Part shown: positions 9,872-20,246 of the stretch, in pieces
Layout of the letters: each line of letters begins with the position of its first letter
Position numbering within the stretch: the stretch's first letter is position 1
Source: Fomitopsis serialis
Lineage: Eukaryota; Basidiomycota; Agaricomycetes; Polyporales; Fomitopsidaceae
Direction: 5' to 3'
DNA length: 64,000 bases
NCBI RefSeq assembly: GCF_022376445.1
Contig: NW_025954963.1
Span: 744,001 to 808,000, forward strand
Position numbers and translations under genes: made by a program
Notes under the pieces: generated by a model
Seen by the model: the letters and a program-made list of their open reading frames with translations, nothing else
What the model was told of the DNA's origin: nothing
Database searches by the model: none

Positions 9872-11576
9872 CTATGCTTCGCGATCCTCCACCTTCTCCC
9901 ACTCCACCAATTCAAGCTTGCCAATGAAGTACCGGGTGGCTTCCTCACCATTGACTAAGAGTGGATAACGGTACACTGGCGGCTCCGTGCCAACTAGCTC
10001 AATCCAAGCAGGCATACCAATGTACTCTTTGGTTCTGTAGTGACACGCATCGCACCGGAACCGGTAGGTGTCGTGAGTTTTATGTTTGCGGGGCCGCACG
10101 TCTGCAGAACATCCCGAACACTCGATATTCGGGCATTGGAACATGATGCCCCATGCACGACCCATGTTACCCCGCACATATGCATGCTGCTGGATCTTGC
10201 CCACCAGGTCATGATATGTGAGGTGCACACCCACCGTCTTGAGACAGTTGGAGTCGGCACCGAAAGCTTGAACAACTGCATCGAGGATTTGCTTGTGCTT
10301 CAGATACAAAGCACAAATGCACGTCAGCAGAGGGATGCCGACCATGGGTGGCACGACACCACTTGCAACAAAACCAACGATGAAGTTGAAGCGCTTTCTG
10401 CACGATGCGATGAGTAGATTCACCAGAGCATGATTAGTGATACGTACTCATAGACCAGTTGCTTTAAAACCTGTTCATGCTTTGATTGGTGACAGTAAAA
10501 CCACACGCGACGAGTACAAGCCCACGCAGCCCTGACATCCGAGGCAAGTCATTGTAGATATCACTGAGCAGCATGCTCGCCACCTGCATGACGTGAGTCA
10601 ACTGGACTGGTGCACACAGCATGGAACGAAACACACTTCACGTGCACTTGCTACCAAGGACTTCTGCTGTTTATTCCGGCGATAAGAGAGGTGGCCTGTT
10701 AGGGGGTCACTGTGTGCTTCGATGACCAGCAGCATTGCAGGATTAAGACACTCTTGGCTCTTCAACCACTCTCGCGCCTGCTTAGTCGACGTTGCCAGGC
10801 GGCGGCCAGTACCCTCTACTGTAAGATGGACATCGACGTGGTTGATCTAGTACAGAAATTACGGTGGGCCACACGAGACGCAGCCAGAACATGGACATAC
10901 CAGGTAGGGCACCAAATCATACTCCGCGTGCATTTGGGTGGAGAGGAGAGGGCCGAAGTAGCCCGGACGATCGAAGAACGCGGTAACGAGCAAGACCGGG
11001 TTCACCGAGACAGCAGGGTTTATGAGATGCTTCACGATGTCTGACGCAATGTACTGTGCCATGAGATGATTAAGTACATAGCACAATCATAGGACGTTAT
11101 TGACCTACTTACATTCCACCGCCGTCCGCTGCGTTGCATGCAAACCGGGCACACAAAGGCACTAGGGTCAAAAGCTACATCAGCTTTTGGCTGAATGCAG
11201 TCTCCGTCCTGCCCATAACATGCCATGGCACCACACGACGTGCAAGTAAGCATCACCCCATGATCCATGCCTGGCGGTTCGCGACAGTATACACAAACCT
11301 ACATCAATAGCCTTGAGACAACTGCAACGACCTAAACGAAGGATGATGTAATATGTTATACATACGAAGACATCAAGATTCTCCTCGATTTCATCGGCCT
11401 CTACGTGGAGGAATTAGTGCACTGTGTCACCAGTATCATTGCTATTAGACGTAAGTACCTGCGAGGCTTAAAAACACCTCTGTAGCCCCGGACTTGTTAA
11501 CGGCCTGTTTCCTAGAAGAAATTATACACAGCGGCTGCAAAGGTGGCTCGTTGGTGACGCTGGAGATGGCCTGCAT
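9872..11576 (-). CDS. Unrecognised cysteine-rich, PHD/RING-like protein
   Basis: Multi-exon minus-strand gene of unknown family. The first exons read 11459..11576, 11366..11400, 11113..11298 and one starting at 11053; the last exon is about 9872..10408, and the middle part near 10430-10850 is less certain. The N-terminal third has a zinc-finger-like spacing: VCVYCREPPGMDHG, then LTCTSCGAMACYG, GDC and VCPVCMQRSG, a C-x2-C series resembling a PHD or RING finger. A second cysteine cluster (LGCQGC, FYCHQSKHEQ) follows in the middle, and a third near the C-terminus reads FQCPNIECSGCSADV and YRFRCDACHYRT. A hydrophobic stretch (GVVPPMVGIPLLTCICALYL) separates the last two. The start ATG at 11576 is the first in frame. 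Could be a chromatin or ubiquitin-related protein; no function is assigned. Confidence 0.5.
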
Positions 11577-11901
11577 AGCAATCGCGCGACGAGGAGAGCT
11601 ATGAATTTGAGCTGCACAGTCGGCAACTGGCAAGTGGCAAACGTCCGCCCGCGGTACTGACGTTCAGAGCTTATCATGTGACGCAGTGCTGTGGCGCAAA
11701 TCCCGAAGGACAGCTTGAAGAATTGAACGGTGACTCTGGAGGGCCTACTACTGGGACGCGTCCAAACTTCAACTTAAGCTTTGAGGTCTCTGGTCTGCCT
11801 CTGTCTGTCCCTCCGAGTCTCGCTGTGCTTCCCGGGATAGCTGTCCTCACATTCCCGTTGTGTGACCAGAGGCAGAAGGCCAGTCTCTATACACCACTTC
11901 T
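11577..11901. other. Divergent intergenic region
   Basis: 325 bp between the start codons of the cysteine-rich gene (-) and PET127 (+), presumably a bidirectional promoter. Nothing specific was recognised. Confidence 0.35.
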
Positions 11902-14484
11902 ATGCTTCGTGTGCGTTATGCTCCCCTGAAGCCTCTCCGACATCTCAATTTGATTACTACACACCGTACTGTGTCTGTCGCAACACAAAGTCACGCGAGT
12001 AACACAAACGTGGGGAGCGATGGCGGAGATGAGAGCGCACCCATAGCATCAGGATCGTCGGGCAGTTCTCCCGTGCGTATGCCACACCATAGTTTCTGAC
12101 AGAGGTATTGATCCATGCCACCCTGCCTTTGCTCAGGAAATACCGAACTCCTGGTCATCACGCCGAGGATGAGCCACGTGTCGAATTCAAGGACGACCCT
12201 TCTGAAGACCGTGACACCAGCTATGGCCCTCTGCATGTTAAACTGCCCGCCCCGTCGGTTGAGCCTACCAAGAGGACACTATCCAATAAACTGCGCCGCC
12301 GTCAAAAGGTGAAGGAGGCCCGCGGCCCTGTTCCAAGATTAGTTCCGCATGCTCGTGCAAAGGGCACTCCCCGAAAACAGGGACATCGAGTGCATGGCTT
12401 ACTTTCTCCATTCGACGCCATCAAACTTCAAGGTATATTGTGTCTACCTCCGCGTTTCTGCGTCGTATCGTCGCTCATGTATCAATCAAGATGTGCCCGT
12501 TCCAGAGCGAAAGGAGTATTTACAGCCCCCGATTCTGCAGCACGGCCTTGCGCGAGTCCTCACTAAGTGATTTCCGCCCTATTGCTGCAGCTTTCTTTAT
12601 GAATTTTCAATCATATGGCAGCCCTGGTGTGCACTGGCTTACCGAGCCTCGTACGAAGGTGGACAACTTTCCGAGCTACCTCAAAGAAATGCCAAGTACC
12701 TCGGAATTCGCCTTCGAACGACTGAAAGGTTTCGTACCTAGCTCTCGTGACAATGTATGAGCTATCCAGATATAAGCTCGTAGTCCCATGTTGCTGACCG
12801 CATGCCTTTCATCTAGGACTTACTGAGTTTGGCGAAGAAGCACAACTGCCGTTTCGCCGGATCCACTTCCTCGTTGACTGGAATGCTCAGCCAGATATAC
12901 CTATTGCTCTGCGAAAACAAGCCCGTTGATTTGTCATCGCTCAGTGCTCATTACCAGCGTGAGGTGGGCAAAGTTGGCCCTCTCTACAATCATGTACTTA
13001 CTAGATGTCCTGGCTACAGGCCAATACATTCACGCCTGGACAACGAATGCCGATCTCCGTCTCTCTTCGATATAAAAATGGTGTTTATGCAACTGACTCC
13101 GATGCCGATCACCTAGCCCAGTTGGGTTCGACAGAAACCATTTTGAGCCAGTTGGTGAGCTAAGGCTTCTGGAACCTGAATGCGAAATGTACTGAATGCG
13201 CACATTTCTAGGGTCTTGTGATGGAGAGATTCTTCACAGTGCGGCTCAGGAACTTCAAGAGACATTTCATGAAACAAGCCCGACACCCTTGATCAAGCGC
13301 TCTCAAGAAGAGGTATATCGTTATGCGATTGTATGTGCGGTCCACTCTGCGATCTCTACTTCCCAATGCTCAATCTCATACGCCTATTCCAGCATAACAA
13401 TTTCATGATGCGCGCACAGCTGGATTGTTATTCCCCGGTCCTTCCCGGTACTGGCGTCTTTGACATCAAGACCCGTGCAGCGGTGCCCATCCGCTACGAC
13501 CTCGAGAGGTACAGGGTAAATTCAGACCAGCATATAGAGACATAGTACTTGGTCTCACACGAAGGTATAGGACAACAGCGACTACCAGATCAGAAGTATC
13601 CAAGGCTCATGGATGAGCTTCGAGAAGGAGTACTACGACCTGATTCGTTCTGCCTTCCTGAAGTACAGGTACGTCTGCAAGGCGCTCCGCCAGGCTCAAC
13701 GCGCTAACCTGCCTGTAGCTTCCAGGCCCGGATAGGTGCAATGGATGGTGTCTTCGTCGCCTACCACAACATACGGGAGATCTTTGGGTTCCAATACATC
13801 CCGCTCGAAGAGATGGACATGCGACTCTTCGGCCACACCCATGGCGACCGCGTGTTTTCGAAATGCGTCGGCCTCCTGGAGATTCTGTTCACAGAGATCG
13901 TCACCCATTTCCCTAACAAGGTCCGTGTCGTGCGTCTCGTCTCATGACCGAGGAGACTTACGAGAAGCTGGGCAGAGCGTGAACTGCACCTGGGAGACGG
14001 TCTCCGACGCCAGCGTCATGCGCATCTGGATCGAGCCCGCGGAGTGGAAGAAGGGCGGCGAGAAGCCCGTCGTGCAGCTCGACGTCCGAGTGCAGCACTA
14101 CCTGGGCGGCACCAAGATCAGCGGCGCCGAGGCCGTCGCCTCGAAACGAGGTGGCTGTAAGCCGTTTGCCCTCCGCTCATTCGAACCACTGCTCACCGGA
14201 CGCCTCCAGGGACTGTTTCGTACTCGGTCAGAAAAAGCACCCTCCCTCAGGAGCAAATCCTCAAGCTGCGCCGCGCTGCGTTTGACACGCAGCTCAGCCT
14301 GTTCAAGTTCAACCTCAGTATCACCGAGCGCTTGGAGCGACGTGAGGACATTGACCTCAGTCATCTCGACCCTTTGGCGTCCGTGCCCAAGGTAGACGCG
14401 CTTGCTGGTGCAGAAGTCAAGGTGGGACCGGGCAGTGGCACCCAGCGGCGCGCAGAAAGCGTACCCGATGAATCATCGTCATGA
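11902..14484 (+). CDS. PET127: Mitochondrial RNA-processing protein Pet127
   Basis: Pet127 acts at the mitochondrial membrane in 5' processing and turnover of mitochondrial transcripts. Exons read ~12137..12432, 12491..12566, 12622..12754, 12817..12963, 13020..13154, 13212..13330, 13393..13515, 13571..13668, 13719..13920, 13976..14150, 14210..14484. The first coding exon is uncertain; an Arg-rich presequence begins at ATG 11902 but its splice phase does not fit. Family motifs: NPGVHWL, FAGSTSSLTGMLSQIYLLL, FTPGQRMPIS, RAQLDCYSPVLPGTGVFDIK, SFEKEYYDLIRSAFLKY, and IGAMDGVFVAYHN followed by IFGFQYIPLEEMD and GDRVFSKCVGLLE. These belong to the conserved nuclease-fold-like core. Exon 13212..13330 is one base short (CCC at 13286..13288): its first part reads MERFFTVRL and its last part SQEEVYRYA in another frame. 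Confidence 0.82.
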
Positions 14485-14801
14485 CATCCTGGTTCATTCG
14501 CCGTCAGTGGCACACTAGAATCCGAGCACATAGGACTTTCCTAGATACAGGCCATATCCACTGATCATAGAGGCTCAGCACAACCGCCAGGGTAGCACAC
14601 CACTTCTCCTATTAGCACATAATACATGTAATGCATTCTCGCATGCGAATGTACACGAAACAGCCACCACAAACTCAATAATCTACGCCTGAATATATTC
14701 TAAGGACACACAATGCCTACGTCTTCTGAGTCCGCCCACTGTCCGCCGTATCCTACTTGTGATACAAACCTTCACACAGCTACGTGGTAGCCATTCACAG
14801 T
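14485..14801. other. Convergent intergenic spacer
   Basis: 317 bp between the stop codons of PET127 (+) and the universal stress protein gene (-). AT-richer than the coding regions and presumably 3' UTRs. Confidence 0.5.
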
Positions 14802-16912
14802 CTAATTGCCAGCAACCTTCCGGCCAAGCGCGTCCTCCACTCCCTCCGCCTCCGTATCAGGGTCGTCGTCTGCTTCCGGGTGCGGGGGAGTATCCTTCGC
14901 GTTTTCCTCCTCTCGTTGCATCTGATCACGCATGTCGGCGACATCCTGATCGACCTTTGGCGCCATTCGGTCGACGCCGGCGGCCTGGGCGAGTGACACG
15001 CGGGCACGGTGGGGAGCGAGGTGGGCAGAGCGGCGAGGAGGACGCTTCAGTCTCCTACGCGCGACCATGACGGGTACTGAGCATTTCTGTGGCAACGTAG
15101 TGAGAAACCAGTGTGGCGACGTTGTACATGGTGCTTACCTGAACGAGGTAGTGGGATGTAGACCCGAGCAGAATTCTACGAGGGCGATGAGAACCACTGC
15201 GTGTGGGCGACGGAGCCAGCTTACCCTTTCAGATGGCCCAGACCGCGAGAACCAACGATCACATCGCGGGCTCGACGTAGTCCACAATATCTGCATGCCA
15301 TGCACGTTCACATCTTCTTTGACATCTGTGAACGAAATAGCGCACTCACCCAAAATCATGTGCCTCCGGTTCTTCGCGTGCCACGCTTGACATGACACTG
15401 TGACATGAAGTCGTGTGCGCTGAAGGAGGCTGACGGTTTGTCGGACGAGGATGTACGCCAACGCTTGACGCTGCGGAGGATAACGTCAGGGGTACTAGCA
15501 AAAGAAGCCTACCGGTACGCACCTCTTGCTGAGCGCGCAGCTTGGCTGCACGGTCAGCCTGGTTGGGGACCGGAGGATCGACTGGGCACACGAGTGTCAT
15601 GAATGGACAATACACGCTGAACACGGAAGCTTACTTTTGTTCTCGTTCTCAATGACGGTGATAATGAGCCTGTGATTATGTTCAAATCTCGCTGTTACGC
15701 ATAGGTCAAGGTGAACTCACATCTCATCACCATCCCGCAACACCGTGCCAACCCCCCACTCAAGTGCATATCGACTCTCGTCACTCAGGTCACTCGCGAG
15801 GACATACCGCTTGTTCCTCCTGCCCGTCTCCCTGAGCACACGAGCAGGGTCTCCATGAGTGATCGTGATGGTGCATCGGTCGCGTTGGAAACAGGACGGG
15901 ACGTATCGAGCGGCAGAGGGTCCGGTCGCATGGACTTCCTGCGGCGAGGATTGTGCGCGCTGTGGTTAAGGGTGGAGGGGAAATACGGCTCCGGCGGCAC
16001 GACGACATTCACGCCCTCCCCAAGCGGGTCGGGCACGTCGACGACGTCCTGATCCGCGAGGTCCCCAGAGATGAGCGCGTTGCGCTCCGTATTTCGCTCA
16101 GTGACCGGGTCGAATTGGTCCTTCTCCTCGCCACTCCACTCCTCCTCTGAGTCGTCTTCCTCCTCAGAGTCATCCGCGTCCTCGTCGTCGGACGTCACGC
16201 CAAGCGAGAACGCGTTGCGGGGGCGGATCTGGGGCGCTTCCGAGTCTGACTCGGCGTCCGAATACGACAGTGCCTCAACGTTTGGCGAACTGTCGCGCGT
16301 GCGGAGGCGCCGCAGCCGGAAGGGCGACTGGCTGCGTGTGCGGCCACGCGCAGCGTCCTGCGCGTCGCCGGTCGTGCCCGAGTACGAGTTCGAACGGAGC
16401 CCTACTAGGCCGCTGCTCTTGTCTTGTCTTTCTTCTCGCTACGGCCGCGTTCCTTGTCGTCGCCGCGCGAGAGCGAAAGCGAGGAGAGGCCGCCCATCAT
16501 TGAGCTGAGCGACATGCGCGAGAACGAGCCGCCCGGCGCCCGCGACGACGTGACGGCCTCTGCAGGCTTTACATTGCCCGCGTCGGACTGTCTTGAGGTG
16601 CTTCGGCTGAGTGCATTCTGTGAATCGGGTCTTCCCTAGTCAGCGCGCTCTGGTTCACGGAGTTGCGTTTGGAAACGGGGGTGCCGGGGCGCGATGGCAG
16701 GAGAGACGCGATGGATGAGAGGGAGTTGGAGCGTTGGAAAGGCAGCGCCGTGGTGAGCGTGGTGGTCGAGGTCGCGGCGGAAACAGACGCGCCAAGCTGA
16801 TGTTGGAACAACTGCTCTTGTCCTTCCCTCGGCGTGGGCAGCGCGTCCCGCTCGCGGGCTGCCACGGTGTATTTCCCATCCAACTCCGTCTTCGTGGTGG
16901 CCCGTCGGACAT
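14802..16912 (-). CDS. Universal stress protein A family protein with long N-terminal extension
   Basis: Minus-strand exons: 16659..16912, 15721..16587, 15635..15669, 15523..15581, 15350..15470, 15225..15290, 15139..15175, 14802..15086. The C-terminal domain is UspA-like: VLASDLSDESRYALEWGVG, IITVIENENK, QAWHAKNRRHMI, and the nucleotide-loop signature VIVGSRGLG followed by ILLGSTSHYLVQ and SVPVMVARR. The first ~300 residues are low-complexity, with Ser-rich, Arg-rich and strongly acidic runs (DDEDADDSEEEDDSEEE), suggesting a disordered regulatory region. The conserved frame needs an extra base at four places: GGG 16901..16903, near 16417..16421, AAA 15889..15891 and GGG 15268..15270. I treat this as one real gene with assembly indels; a decaying gene is the alternative. 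The substrate or role of such fungal USPs is unknown. Confidence 0.75.
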
Positions 16913-16997
16913 GATGGAGGAGGAGAGGAAGATGGAGGATTGGCGAAGCGCTCACCTCGGCGTTGGCTGCTTCTCCAGACAGGGCCTGTGTGTTCAA

Positions 16998-17479
16998 TTA
17001 GTCGAGCAAGGTTGATGAGAAGGGCCCACACGGCAATTGACGGAAACGTGGGATGGCTTGGTCGTCGCCAAGATCCCGGGGACAATGAACGATGAAACGA
17101 AACTGCGTGCGACGAACTTCGGGACTAGCTAAACACGTACATATTCTGCAGCTCCCAGCAAGTTCCCGCCTTTGCTCTGCGTCGGTGATTTGTGAGAACA
17201 AGACGCGTCCGACATGGTCCTGAGCCGGTTTACCTCGATTGCGAATCTGGCTGTCTTTTCTGGTATGCCAAGTTCTCGCAGGCGCTCTATTTGTACTTGC
17301 TGAGACGAATTCATTGGCAGCGAGTATGCCGGCGGGAGGGCAGAAGAAAGGTCAGTGGGTGGTGGATGCAGGAGGGGAGATATGGACGTGAAGGCTGTCC
17401 GTCGCCCCAATCGGCCGTTCGGAGCAGCGCGACGAGCGTTGCCCATTTGGACCTTGCTTCCGTTTTGCGCCGCCCTCAT
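16998..17479 (-). CDS. Small UBA-domain protein
   Basis: A short minus-strand gene whose core reads QIERLRELGIPEKTARFAIE, an intron (about 17178..17242), then GGNLLGAAEYV. This is the two-part helix pattern of a UBA domain (MGF/LGI loop plus an N-LxxAxxYV helix), which usually binds ubiquitin. The start could be ATG 17314 (MNSSQQVQ) or an upstream Pro-rich extension from 17479. After the UBA exon the frame may continue through a further exon ending at a TAA at 16998. It lies only about 90 bp upstream of the universal stress protein gene on the same strand, so it might be its 5' part; I keep them separate because each has its own plausible start. Confidence 0.5.
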
Positions 17480-18661
17480 ATCACTCTGCGCGTTCTTGAA
17501 GGCGAGTTCTCCGTCAAGAATATCCGTTCTCTTTGTACGACCATAAGTACTTAATGGCCTCTACAGCTAGGCATCGTCTGGCGTGAAAGTCCACTGCCAA
17601 TGTGCGGCTCGTGTGACTCCGTTCGACGCCTGAGTCGAGCTGGTCTCGCGAATGGCCGATATGCGACTTGAACATGCCAGTGCGTCGAGTGCAACAGTCT
17701 CGCTTGTATTTGCACGTCCATCGCGCTCCTTGTACCTGCCCACCACACAAAGAGCGCCTTCATGGCATAAATCCGATAAGTTTGCTATATAATGTGGTGA
17801 GTGAAAGCGATCGCAGTACGTTAGTACTGAGAACCGTGTGATGTCTCGCGCGGTAGGTACAAATGTTCAGGTCAATCAAGCTAGACCAGACCACTCATGA
17901 CCGAAAGCTGCCTCAGCAAGAATCGTTGTCAAGTCTAGGCCATTTGACCTTTCTTGTATACCCTCTAGTAGACGTTGCCACCGACGGCGGCGGCTATCAT
18001 ATGCATTCCATTTGGCCCTTCCCCAGGGAAACAGAACCTTACATGCATACTTAGTTCGCATGCATATGCCATGCAGCTGTGCACAATGCCTGCGTAAGTG
18101 ATCAAGTAAATATCGGTACAGAGGGTTTCGACGTACTGATAAGTTCGCCTAGCCTGGGCTTGGCTTGAGAATGAAACCATTTACCTTTCTACGTCCTATC
18201 AGACGATCAGGACGCCCGATATCTGCAGCCTGCTGACTGATCATGACACGAGACCAGTCCTCGTTTGGCCTTAAAGTCACAGAAACCACTACTATTGTTA
18301 TGCTCTTCGAGCGTGCCACTCACCTTCACCAGCTCAGGCTGTACATACGTGGCCGGTTTCTGAGGCGAGGTAGGTCACATAACAGCCGTGCGGTGCTCCG
18401 CGATCAGTATTAACCGTTCTGTTCAACGCTCTCACGACATGTAGCTCATCTGTCCTCGGATGATTAGCCCAGATCTTAGTAGGCGGCCACAATCGAGTTC
18501 ATCACAGAAGCACGACCCACGGTGATTGAGTACTAATCCAGTACATAGTTCACAACCGCCAGCGACAGGTAACCACTCAGACTCCTCTGACCAACAACAA
18601 TGGTTACTGACATCCCTGTTCCTCATAGTGCCGGCTCTGCAAGCGCAAACTTTGAGCCACA
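17480..18661. other. Gene-poor region
   Basis: 1.18 kb with only short overlapping frames on both strands and no coherent splice structure. It contains the divergent upstream regions of the UBA gene and the F-box gene. Nothing recognised. Confidence 0.4.
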
Positions 18662-19782
18662 ATGCCATTCGTTGACATCCCACCGGAGCTCATATATCAT
18701 ATCCTCGAACAGGCCTATTACGCGCGGGTCGATAGCGTCGACCGGAAGACTGTACACAATTGCTGCTACGTCTCGAGAGCCTGGGTGAGGCCTGCCCAGC
18801 AGCTTCTTTCCATTCCGTTAGCCTCACCGGCTTTCGCAAGGCCGAGCTTCAAAAGAGCTGCCATTCATCGGCATCTTCTCTCTGGGCACGCTGCCTCCGG
18901 AGTCAGCATGCGTCTGGGGGCGTACGTCCGCAACCTCGACTTCATGCTCGACGTCAACAGCACGCAAATGGCGGGGCCTTACATGCACGTCTGGCGCCCG
19001 TCCACGTTGGTGGCATTGCTGTACCAATTCCCGCGCCTCTACCGGCTCTCCCTCTTCGTCATGGAGAAGGGCTCGATCTCGACGAAATACATCCAACAGC
19101 TCCAAGCGCTCGTAGCTACGCCTGGACGTCAGCCCCTGCGAGCGCTCTCGCTGGAGGGCCAGAGCGACGCCCCAGCAGTACTGTACCAGCTCCTGGACGT
19201 GTTCCCTACTGTCCGGTTCCTCCGCCTGGCGAGGTACCCCGGGCCCCGGCCCCCTCCGGCGTTGCGCCCGTTAAGCTATACGAGCTCTCTCTGCGCTACC
19301 TGCCCGCCCTCGAAGCCCTACGCTGGCTCCTCTCGTCCTCTCGCGCCACACTCCAAATCCTGGACTTACACGTCCCCGTCCTGAACGACGACTACCTCGC
19401 CCTGTTCATAGAGTACGCTCCGCGGCTGAGTTCGCTACGGTTGCACATCGGGCGCCCGGAGATGGACGCGCTCGTCAAGGCGTGCGTCGCCCTGGAGGAG
19501 CTCGTCCTCTACCAATCGCTCAACTGGCCCTCCGAGCTCCCGGCGTCCCTCGAGCATCTGTGCATCGACGAGCTCGCGGACACGACGCTGACCAGCCTCG
19601 ACACGCTGCCCGAGCTCCGCACGCTGACGTGCACGGCGGCGCACGTCTCGCACCACCACGACTTCCACCATCTCGTCAGGAAGTGCGACAGACGGCGCAT
19701 CGAGCTGTGTTTCGGCAAGTTCGACGTGAGCGCACACGCAGCTTCGCGGGTACTAACGCCGGCCGGGATCTCGGCCACCTAA
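18662..19782 (+). CDS. F-box/leucine-rich-repeat-like protein
   Basis: Apparently a single-exon gene of the large basidiomycete F-box family, substrate adaptors of SCF ubiquitin ligases. The N-terminus MPFVDIPPELIYHILEQAYY is an F-box; CCYVSRAW is the usual follow-on, then Leu-rich segments (LSLFVMEKGS; LRALSLEGQS). The reading frame changes once, between codons ending near 19235 and those from about 19256, inside consecutive runs of C (19237..19254); one missing base restores a single frame into LYELSLRYLPALEALRWLL and the LRR-like C-terminal half (LSSLRLHIG, LEELVLYQS, LRTLTCTAAHV). Stop at 19782. The target is unknown. Confidence 0.72.
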
Positions 19783-20246
19783 GGAGCCTAGGGTCGATGC
19801 GGGCCTATGGGTCCTTCTCTACTTCAATTGTTTAGGGTGAGCATCTGGGACTCTGTAAGAACATCCTATGTACACGGAAAATTTGTCAAAAAATATCGTT
19901 CACTGGGTTGGAGGTAGTCAACATCTCGTGCACCGAGAATCATGGGAACTAGATTGACTACTCTGAAGTTAGCCATGCAGTCCGAGTCAGAGCTGTGTAC
20001 ATCGTGCCCGCACAAGCAAGGAACAACCCCCCATAAAATGCCGAAACAGTTTGCCAATCCCCTTCTGATACCTGATGCTTGAAAAGCGTGGCGGAGTCTA
20101 CACGTATCACGGCGTTTGTACCGACAGTTTCGCAAATCACACTCTAGTGTGCCAAGATCAATCGTCCGTGTTTATATCCTCACCTGTCTCTTTACATACA
20201 ATCTTGCATGGTATCCTACAATGCTTCGCTATGCTACAATTACTGA
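19783..20246. other. Convergent intergenic spacer
   Basis: 464 bp between the F-box stop and the UFD2 stop. AT-richer, presumably 3' UTRs. No gene recognised. Confidence 0.45.

Noticed and set aside
17559..18660. Short frames between the UBA and F-box genes.
   Set aside because: None exceeds ~85 codons with a sensible composition, and no splice-consistent chain could be built.
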